From Paenibacillus tyrphae (lineage in GTDB: Bacteria > Bacillota > Bacilli > Paenibacillales > NBRC-103111): a stretch of 60,559 nt of DNA. The translations under genes were made by a program, and so were the position numbers. Positions 55,024 through 60,559 of this stretch are shown piece after piece. Position 1 is the stretch's first letter, and every line of letters starts with the position of its first letter. The notes under the pieces are model-generated. The model was given only the letters and a program-made list of their open reading frames with translations. It did not search any database and was not told the origin of the DNA. The stretch lies in the NCBI RefSeq assembly GCF_000722545.1, contig NZ_JNVM01000039.1, forward strand, positions 1 to 60,559, given 5' to 3'.

Positions 55024-57468
55024 TTAAGCCTGCGTAGCGACACCTTGGTTGCGGTGAACGATCAGTTCGCCGTCCTTCTCGTCGATCGTAAGCGAGTCGC
55101 CTTTGGCGATGTTGCCGCGCAGCAATTCTTCAGACAACCGGTCTTCGATGTGTTTCTGAATCGCTCTGCGCAGCGGTCTCGCGCCGAAGGTCGGATCGTA
55201 GCCTTCTTTGGCCAAGAACGCTTTGGCCGAATCGGTCAGGAAGAATTCGACTTCCTGCTCTTTCAACCGTTTGCGAAGCTCTTCGGCCATCAAAGTCACG
55301 ATTTCGGCGATATGATGTTCTTCCAAGGAGTGGAACACGATAATCTCGTCGATCCGGTTCAAGAACTCAGGACGGAAGCTTTTCTTCAGCTCGCTCATTA
55401 CTTTTTCTTTCATATTGTTATAGTCTTTGCCTGCATCATGCGCAGCGGTGAAGCCGAGCGTCGAGTTTCTCTTGATCGTGTCGGCCCCGACGTTCGATGT
55501 CATGATGATCAGCGTATTGCGGAAGTCGACCGTACGGCCTTTGGAATCCGTCAGACGGCCGTCTTCAAGCACCTGCAGCAAAATGTTGAATACTTCAGGA
55601 TGCGCTTTTTCGATTTCGTCCAGCAGGACAACGGAATACGGCTTACGGCGTACTTTTTCGGTCAATTGGCCGCCTTCCTCGTATCCTACGTATCCCGGAG
55701 GCGCTCCGACCAGACGAGACGTAGAATGCTTCTCCATATACTCGGACATATCGATCCGAATGACGGCATTTTCGTCACCGAAGAGAGACTCGGCGAGCGC
55801 ACGGGCCAGCTCGGTTTTCCCGACACCGGTCGGACCAAGGAAGATGAACGAGCCCATCGGGCGTTTCGGGTCTTTCAGACCCGCTCTAGCCCGGCGAATT
55901 GCGCGGCTGACCGCTTTGACCGCTTCGTCTTGGCCGATAACCCGGTCATGCAGGATGGATTCCATTTTCAGCAGGCGCTGGGTTTCTTCCTCAGCCAGCT
56001 TCACGACAGGAATACCGGTCCAGCTTGCTACGACCTGAGCAATATCGTCCGGCGTCACTTCGGAATCGGTGCGTCCTTGCTTTTCTTTCCACTCATTCTT
56101 CGTCGAATCAAGCTCTTCGCGCAGCTTCTGCTCCGTGTCACGCAGCGATGCCGCTTTCTCGAATTCCTGACTTTGCACGGCAGCGTCTTTTTCCTTACGG
56201 ATGTCTTCGAGATGGCTTTCCAGCTTTTTCAGATCCGGCGGTACCGTGTACGAACGGAGCCTTACTTTGGAGCTGGCTTCATCGATCAAGTCGATCGCTT
56301 TATCCGGAAGGAACCGGTCCGTAATATAACGGTCGGACAGCTTCACGGCTTGCTCGATAGCTTCATCCGTAATTTTCACGCGGTGATGCGCTTCGTAACG
56401 GTCACGCAGTCCGTGCAAAATCTGAATCGCTTCTTCCGGCGACGGTTGATCGACCGTGATCGGCTGGAAGCGTCTTTCCAGCGCTGCGTCCTTTTCGATA
56501 TATTTGCGGTACTCGTCAAGCGTCGTAGCCCCGATGCACTGGAGCTCACCGCGAGCCAGAGCCGGCTTCAAAATATTCGAAGCGTCGATCGCGCCTTCCG
56601 CCCCGCCGGCACCGATCAGCGTATGCAGCTCGTCAATGAACAAGACGATATTTCCGGCTTGCCGGATTTCATCCATAATTTTTTTCAAGCGGTCTTCGAA
56701 TTCGCCGCGGTATTTCGTACCGGCGACGACCGAGCCCATATCCAAGGTCATGACGCGCTTATCGCGCAGCGTTTCCGGAATTTCGTTCGCGACGATTTTT
56801 TGTGCCAATCCTTCAGCAATCGCCGTCTTACCTACGCCGGGCTCCCCAATGAGAACCGGATTGTTCTTCGTACGGCGGCTGAGCACTTGAATCACACGCT
56901 CGATTTCTTTGCTGCGGCCGATGACCGGGTCCAGGTTGCCTTCCTTGGCATAAGCCGTCAGGTCGCGAGCCAGACCGTCCAACGTCGGTGTATTCACATT
57001 CGTCGGGTTACCATGGTTAGGCGAGACCACCTCGCTGCTGCCAAGCAGTTGAAGCACTTGCTGACGGGCCTTGTTCAGGCTCACGCCCAAATTGTTCAAT
57101 ACGCGTGCAGCAACGCCTTCGCCTTCACGAATCAAGCCGAGCAGAATATGCTCCGTTCCGACGTACGTGTGTCCCAGCTTACGGGCTTCGTCCATCGACA
57201 ACTCGATTACTTTTTTCGCCCGCGGCGTGTATGCGATATTCGATGGCTGCTCTTGTCCCCGTCCGATCAGCGATTCGACTTCGTCTTGAATTTTCTCAAG
57301 ACCGAGTCCGAGCGCAATGAGCGCCTTCGCGGCAATGCCTTCGCCTTCACGAATCAGACCGAGCAGAATGTGCTCTGTTCCAATATTGTTGTGTCCCAAA
57401 CGAACTGCTTCCTCCTGCGCCAAGGACAATACCTTTTGCGCGCGTTCCGTAAATCTGCCAAACATCAT
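55024..57468 (-). CDS. clpC: ATP-dependent Clp protease ATPase subunit ClpC
   Basis: An 814-residue Hsp100. Two N-terminal Clp_N repeats (about residues 1-150), AAA1 with GEPGVGKTA, a UVR/middle domain (KDAAVQSQEFEKAASLRDTE) that binds MecA or McsB, and AAA2 with GPTGVGKTE. It unfolds arginine-phosphorylated proteins for ClpP. The start MMFGRFTERAQ is six bases after GGAGGTG. Last gene of the heat-shock operon. Confidence 0.98.
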   Translation of the reverse strand: MMFGRFTERAQKVLSLAQEEAVRLGHNNIGTEHILLGLIREGEGIAAKALIALGLGLEKIQDEVESLIGRGQEQPSNIAYTPRAKKVIELSMDEARKLGHTYVGTEHILLGLIREGEGVAARVLNNLGVSLNKARQQVLQLLGSSEVVSPNHGNPTNVNTPTLDGLARDLTAYAKEGNLDPVIGRSKEIERVIQVLSRRTKNNPVLIGEPGVGKTAIAEGLAQKIVANEIPETLRDKRVMTLDMGSVVAGTKYRGEFEDRLKKIMDEIRQAGNIVLFIDELHTLIGAGGAEGAIDASNILKPALARGELQCIGATTLDEYRKYIEKDAALERRFQPITVDQPSPEEAIQILHGLRDRYEAHHRVKITDEAIEQAVKLSDRYITDRFLPDKAIDLIDEASSKVRLRSYTVPPDLKKLESHLEDIRKEKDAAVQSQEFEKAASLRDTEQKLREELDSTKNEWKEKQGRTDSEVTPDDIAQVVASWTGIPVVKLAEEETQRLLKMESILHDRVIGQDEAVKAVSRAIRRARAGLKDPKRPMGSFIFLGPTGVGKTELARALAESLFGDENAVIRIDMSEYMEKHSTSRLVGAPPGYVGYEEGGQLTEKVRRKPYSVVLLDEIEKAHPEVFNILLQVLEDGRLTDSKGRTVDFRNTLIIMTSNVGADTIKRNSTLGFTAAHDAGKDYNNMKEKVMSELKKSFRPEFLNRIDEIIVFHSLEEHHIAEIVTLMAEELRKRLKEQEVEFFLTDSAKAFLAKEGYDPTFGARPLRRAIQKHIEDRLSEELLRGNIAKGDSLTIDEKDGELIVHRNQGVATQA

Positions 57469-57529
57469 GTGTAACACCTCCAAAGATTGGTATAGCGTAT
57501 GCTTATTATGCGGTTTCGTATGTTAGCGG

Positions 57530-58597
57530 CTAGCCCGTTTCCGCAATTTTTTCCCGGATGAGCTGTGCGCGCCTAATGTCTCTTTCTTCAGGTGTCAGCT
57601 TTTCTCCTGCCGTCTGCTGTAAAAAACCGGGTTGGGTCATAACCAAAAGCTCGTTGAGCACATGTGAAGAGACGTTTTTGATAAACCCGAGATCAATCCC
57701 GAGCCGCACGTCCGACAGGCGCTGCGCCGCTTCTTTGGAATCCATAATCGCCGCATACGACAAGACGCCGTAAGAGCGGCTGACCCGGTCCAAAATTTTG
57801 GCTCTTGTCTCGTAGATCAGCTTCTGTCTGGCCGCGCGTTCGTGCTCGATAATTTGCCGTACGACGCTGTACAGGTTATCGATGATTTCCTCTTCGGATT
57901 GTCCCAGCGTAATCTGATTCGAAATCTGAAACAGATTGCCGAGCGCTTCGCTGCCTTCGCCATACAACCCCCGCACGGCCAGCCCAACTTGGGTAATAGC
58001 CGATAATATGCGGTTGATCTGCTGCGTCAGAACTAGCGCGGGAAGATGGATCATCACCGAAGCGCGAATCCCCGTGCCTACGTTCGTGGGACAGCTCGTC
58101 ATGTATCCGTGTTTTTCGTCAAATGCATAATTCAAATGCGTTTCGAATATATCGTCGATCTGGTTGGCCAGATCCCAAGCTTCTTTGATCTGAAAACCAG
58201 GACACAAGCACTGAATCCGAAGATGGTCTTCTTCATTGACCATAATGCTAACGGACTCGTTATCACTGAGAATGACGGCTCCGTTGCGCGATTCGTTAGC
58301 CAACGCCGGACTAATCAAATGCTTTTCGACCAGCACCCGCCTCGCCAGTTCATTCAAATCGGATAGCGGCAGCATCGAAAAACGGCTGATCGTCTCCAGC
58401 TCTTCATTATGAGCGACTTGGGCTACCTGATCCAGCACTTCCTTCGATTGCTGGTTCGTTGCCAACATAGGGAAGGGGTACGCCTGCATATTTCGCGCGA
58501 TGCGTATGCGGCTGCTGATGACGATATCCGAATCCGGCCCTTTACCCTTCATCCAATCGCTAAGCGCATTCTCTGTAAAACGGCTTGCTTCCGTCAT
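57530..58597 (-). CDS. mcsB: Protein arginine kinase McsB
   Basis: A 355-residue phosphagen-kinase-fold enzyme that phosphorylates arginine and tags proteins for ClpCP. SSRIRIARNM (about residue 28) and the C-terminal arginine-recognition part (RRAQLIREKI) are seen; the catalytic core has SCPTNVGTGIRASVMIHLPA. The ATG is eight bases after AGGAGGA. It begins 25 bases after mcsA, whose product activates it. Confidence 0.97.
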   Translation of the reverse strand: MTEASRFTENALSDWMKGKGPDSDIVISSRIRIARNMQAYPFPMLATNQQSKEVLDQVAQVAHNEELETISRFSMLPLSDLNELARRVLVEKHLISPALANESRNGAVILSDNESVSIMVNEEDHLRIQCLCPGFQIKEAWDLANQIDDIFETHLNYAFDEKHGYMTSCPTNVGTGIRASVMIHLPALVLTQQINRILSAITQVGLAVRGLYGEGSEALGNLFQISNQITLGQSEEEIIDNLYSVVRQIIEHERAARQKLIYETRAKILDRVSRSYGVLSYAAIMDSKEAAQRLSDVRLGIDLGFIKNVSSHVLNELLVMTQPGFLQQTAGEKLTPEERDIRRAQLIREKIAETG

Positions 58598-58622
58598 AAG
58601 CACTCCTCCTTACCTCACCCGT

Positions 58623-59141
58623 CTAGCCTTCGGCAACCTTTTTTTCAAGCTCGCGGATTTGATCCCGCAGACGGGCTGCTTCTTCGAATTCCTCGTTATC
58701 GATACGGATCAGCAATTCCTTTTTCAACTGATCTATTTCACGCTTATGTTTAATTAACCCGCCGGACCGCTTGGGAACCTTGCCGGTATGAACAATGTTG
58801 CCATGGACGCGTTTGAACAGCGGGTCCAGCTTCTCCCCAAAATGCTTATAGCACTCGCTGCAGCCGAAACGACCGATTTTGCTGAACTGCGAATACGTTA
58901 GTCCACAATGCTCGCAGCGGCTGGGCTGTGCTTTGTTGGCGAGCGTACTGTGCGCCGACGGTTCGAAATCAAGCAGCCCACTGAGCAGATTATGAATGGA
59001 GAACCCATTGGCCGTCCCCGGGATGAGCTCCCCTTTTTCTCTGGCGCACGATTCGCAAATGTGAAACTCCGTCTTCTCGCCATTCAAAATTTTCGTAAAA
59101 TGAAGCGTCGCTTGCTTCTTGCCACATTCCTGACAAATCAT
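58623..59141 (-). CDS. mcsA: McsA, activator of the McsB arginine kinase
   Basis: A 172-residue protein with two zinc-binding CxxC pairs at the start (CQECG, CESCA) and two in the middle (CEHCG, CSECY), then a C-terminal UvrB/UvrC (UVR) motif in EFEEAARLRDQIRELE. It partners McsB and ClpC. It lies 46 bases after ctsR. Confidence 0.97.
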   Translation of the reverse strand: MICQECGKKQATLHFTKILNGEKTEFHICESCAREKGELIPGTANGFSIHNLLSGLLDFEPSAHSTLANKAQPSRCEHCGLTYSQFSKIGRFGCSECYKHFGEKLDPLFKRVHGNIVHTGKVPKRSGGLIKHKREIDQLKKELLIRIDNEEFEEAARLRDQIRELEKKVAEG

Positions 59142-59187
59142 CTGGGTCCCTCCTTTAATCTTGCCCTGGGACGGCAGGATACGAATA

Positions 59188-59649
59188 TCATTTGCTTAGC
59201 AAAGAAATCAACATCGCTTTCAATATTCTTGCCCTGATCTCATCCCTTAGAGGCAGCTTCAAGATCAGAACCTCCCGGGTAATGGCTGCTTTCATCAATG
59301 CCGCTTCCCGCGTAGTGATGAAGCCCCCTTCTTCCAGCTGATACAGCAGTCCTTCGGATGCAAGCTGATCCATGTGCGTACCGATGGTTTGGAAAATATG
59401 GTCCATCACCGCGCCATGCGATTGCAGCTCGATTCTTTGAATTCGAATGTAACCGCCGCCGCCCCGCTTGCTTTCGACAATGTACCCTTTCTCCAATGTA
59501 AAGCGGGTACTGATGACGTAATTGATCTGCGAGGGAACGCAGTTGAATTGATCGGCCAGCTCATTACGTTGGATCTCGATCACACCGTCGGGGCTCTGCT
59601 GCAAAGTCTGCTTCAGATATTGCTCAATAATTTCTGAAACATTGCGCAT
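59188..59649 (-). CDS. ctsR: Class III heat-shock repressor CtsR
   Basis: A 153-residue repressor. The winged helix-turn-helix contains LADQFNCVPSQINYVISTRF, and the glycine-rich wing KRGGGGYIRI senses heat and includes the Arg modified by McsB. The C-terminal domain dimerises and binds McsB/McsA. It is the first gene of its operon, and a CtsR operator overlaps its own promoter. Confidence 0.97.
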   Translation of the reverse strand: MRNVSEIIEQYLKQTLQQSPDGVIEIQRNELADQFNCVPSQINYVISTRFTLEKGYIVESKRGGGGYIRIQRIELQSHGAVMDHIFQTIGTHMDQLASEGLLYQLEEGGFITTREAALMKAAITREVLILKLPLRDEIRARILKAMLISLLSK

Positions 59650-59734
59650 CTATTCGACCTCCCGCGACAGAAGTAAAACCATATTTAAAGTGAAGAAAGC
59701 CAAGATGATCCGATTTAAGCTAGCTGCAAAAATC

Positions 59735-59757
59735 ATTGACTTTGACTTTCTTTGACT
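59735..59757 (-). promoter_or_regulatory. CtsR operator
   Basis: Minus strand AGTCAAA-GAA-AGTCAAA, the canonical heptad direct repeat with a three-base gap, plus an overlapping third AGTCAA. It lies just downstream of the -10, so bound CtsR would block the start. Confidence 0.93.
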
Positions 59758-59765
59758 TTAACTAC

Positions 59766-59793
59766 ATTATAGCAGATTTGCGTAAGATTGCAA
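59766..59793 (-). promoter_or_regulatory. Promoter of ctsR-mcsA-mcsB-clpC
   Basis: Minus strand TTGCAA, 16 bases, TATAAT. The transcribed leader is about 110 bases. No SigB-type promoter was recognised. Confidence 0.85.
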
Positions 59794-59991
59794 CTCCCGG
59801 ACCTTTTTGCGCATTACAACCTATGTTGAATTATTCAGCTGATTTACAGTCCTTTTTCTAAGTATTAACATAAAACCATCTGCTTATTATGAGTGCCGGA
59901 TTTTAACTTCGCTCAAAAACGGGAGGGTGAGAATATTGGCACTGTGTAAAGCACTTCACAGATATTCGATAATTTCAAATTCCTTTTACAC

Positions 59992-60015
59992 AAAAAGAGC
60001 CGCTTACGCAGCTCT
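59992..60015 (-). terminator. Terminator following the lectin remnant
   Basis: Minus strand AGAGCTGC-GTAA-GCGGCTCT then TTTTT. It lies about 60 bases after the stop codon of the lectin fragment and well past the rrn terminator, so it probably belonged to the lost lectin gene. Confidence 0.75.
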
Positions 60016-60073
60016 CCGAAATCCATATATAAAGATAGTATATTATGCAAAAATATGTATTAGCACGAGAATA

Positions 60074-60184
60074 TTAGTTTGTTCCTGTACTCCAGATAGC
60101 CAGACGGCCAATGTAGATCACCACATTCCCATCGTCTTGAACAATCAAAGAAGAACCTGGGTAGCCGTGCGTATTTAAGTACGT
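60074..60184 (-). pseudogene. Remnant of a bulb-type (GNA-like, B_lectin) mannose-binding lectin gene
   Basis: Minus-strand frame ending at the stop codon 60074-60076 reads GYPGSSLIVQDDGNVVIY and then IGRLAIWSTGTN. It contains an exact QxDxNxVxY mannose-binding motif (QDDGNVVIY) and the WSTGT strand usual in this domain. The frame stays open upstream to about 60270 but has no start codon or ribosome site and loses family character beyond YLNTHG. Only the last repeat of a beta-prism II domain survives, so it is read as the 3' end of a broken gene. Confidence 0.7.
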
Positions 60185-60291
60185 TATTGTAAATATATTA
60201 CTTATCTTTTTTCTTTGTATGGATAAATATCCTTCTTTTGAGAGAAAAGGCTCAAGCAGATTCTGGGATCGATCCAGGAGTCATTATAAAG

Positions 60292-60330
60292 AAAAAGAGC
60301 CTCTCCGGATAAAATCCGAAGAAGCTCTTG
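60292..60330 (-). terminator. Terminator of the right-hand rrn operon
   Basis: Minus strand AGAGCTTCTTCGGAT and ATCCGGAGAGGCTCT then TTTTTC, directly after the 5S gene. Confidence 0.93.
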
Positions 60331-60332
60331 TG

Positions 60333-60448
60333 CTTGGCGACGTCCTACTCTCCCAGGACCCTGCGGTCCAAGTACCATCGGCGCTGGAAGGCTTAACGGT
60401 CGTGTTCGGGATGGGTACGCGTGGTTCCCTTCCGCCATCATCACCAAA
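60333..60448 (-). rRNA. 5S rRNA
   Basis: Minus strand begins TTTGGTGATGATGGCGGAAG, includes the conserved CCCATCCCGAACACGACCGT and ends GGACGTCGCCAAG, about 116 bases, a full Gram-positive 5S. It is followed by a terminator. End positions are approximate by a base or two. Confidence 0.97.
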
Positions 60449-60545
60449 CGGATTGCGATGTTTCTGCCACGAAACATCTTTAACTTTGTTCAAGGCGACT
60501 TGCACCCTGAAAACTGGATCGAAACAAAGCGTATGTGAATCGTAT
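60449..60545 (-). other. 23S-5S spacer
   Basis: About 97 bases between the 23S end and the 5S start. It contains ATGTTTCGTGGCAGAAACAT, a stem next to the 5S 5' end (60456-60475), likely a processing signal. No tRNA gene is in the spacer. Confidence 0.75.
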
Positions 60546-60559
60546 TGGATAAGCCCTCG
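60546..60559 (-). rRNA. 23S rRNA, last bases only
   Basis: Minus strand CGAGGGCTTATCCA at the right edge fits the Bacillales 23S 3' end (CGAGGACTTAACC). Only about 14 bases are inside the window. Confidence 0.75.

Noticed and set aside
54898..57474. 858-codon open frame antisense to clpC
   Set aside because: Shadow of clpC and its terminator; the stretch over the known protein explains the lack of stops.
59927..60178. Plus-strand 83-codon frame after a GGGAGGG ribosome-like site near the ctsR-5S gap
   Set aside because: It has no family character, runs antisense through the lectin remnant and its terminator, and has no promoter of note. Kept only as a possibility.
60202..60477. Minus-strand 91-codon frame running through 5S rRNA
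   Set aside because: It overlaps the structural 5S gene and the rrn terminator, so it is not a protein gene.

Overview
This window is a slice of a low-GC Gram-positive, spore-forming chromosome, most likely Paenibacillaceae (Paenibacillus or a close relative). The evidence is the Bacillales order ctsR-mcsA-mcsB-clpC-radA-disA ... sigH-rpmG-secE-nusG-rplKAJL-rpoBC-S12-S7-fusA-tuf-S10/spc/alpha, the sporulation and germination genes (sigH, cwlD, gerD, kbaA, pdaB, a SpoIIM-like gene), strong AGGAGG ribosome sites, and the use of GTG and TTG starts. I cannot name the species. Everything is on the minus strand except pdaB and gerD.

Both ends lie in rRNA operons that point left. The right end holds the last bases of a 23S gene, a complete 5S gene and its terminator. 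The left end holds the first ~45 bases of another 16S gene with its promoter region. The roughly 60 kb between them reads mostly right to left.

Right to left. (1) 60.3-59.65 kb: an rrn terminator, a degraded 3' end of a bulb-lectin gene with its own terminator, and a CtsR-controlled promoter. (2) 59.6-55 kb: the class III heat-shock operon ctsR-mcsA-mcsB-clpC, closed by a terminator. (3) 54.8-47.3 kb: radA, disA, pssA, yacL, ispD, ispF, gltX (DNA repair, c-di-AMP, phospholipid, isoprenoid, Glu-tRNA). (4) 47.3-43.1 kb: a T-box-controlled cysE-cysS-mrnC-rlmB-rae1 unit. (5) sigH. (6) 42-37.8 kb: rpmG-secE-nusG-rplK-rplA, then rplJ-rplL behind an L10 leader, then a YbxB methyltransferase. (7) rpoB-rpoC, the str genes with fusA and tuf, and the complete S10-spc-alpha ribosomal protein cluster ending at rplQ. 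(8) truA, then rplM-rpsI with their own promoter and leader. (9) An assimilatory sulfate pair, cysH-sat. (10) 5.7-0.36 kb: the sporulation block cwlD, salA, gerD, kbaA, pdaB, a SpoIIM-like gene and an unknown small gene running into the rrn promoter.

The coding content is conventional. The unexpected signals are in the gaps: a consensus plus-strand promoter with a LexA-type box in its spacer, aimed at the 3' end of sigH with no gene in front of it; a family of ~38-base double-hairpin units placed just before ribosome sites in the ribosomal protein operons; two long near-palindromes (radA-disA and ybxB-rpoB); a terminator that swallows the ribosome site of cwlD; and the lectin remnant beside the 5S gene. 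Starts were chosen by ribosome-site spacing and family length, so several genes begin inside the longest open frame. No tRNA genes, CRISPR arrays or insertion sequences were seen.
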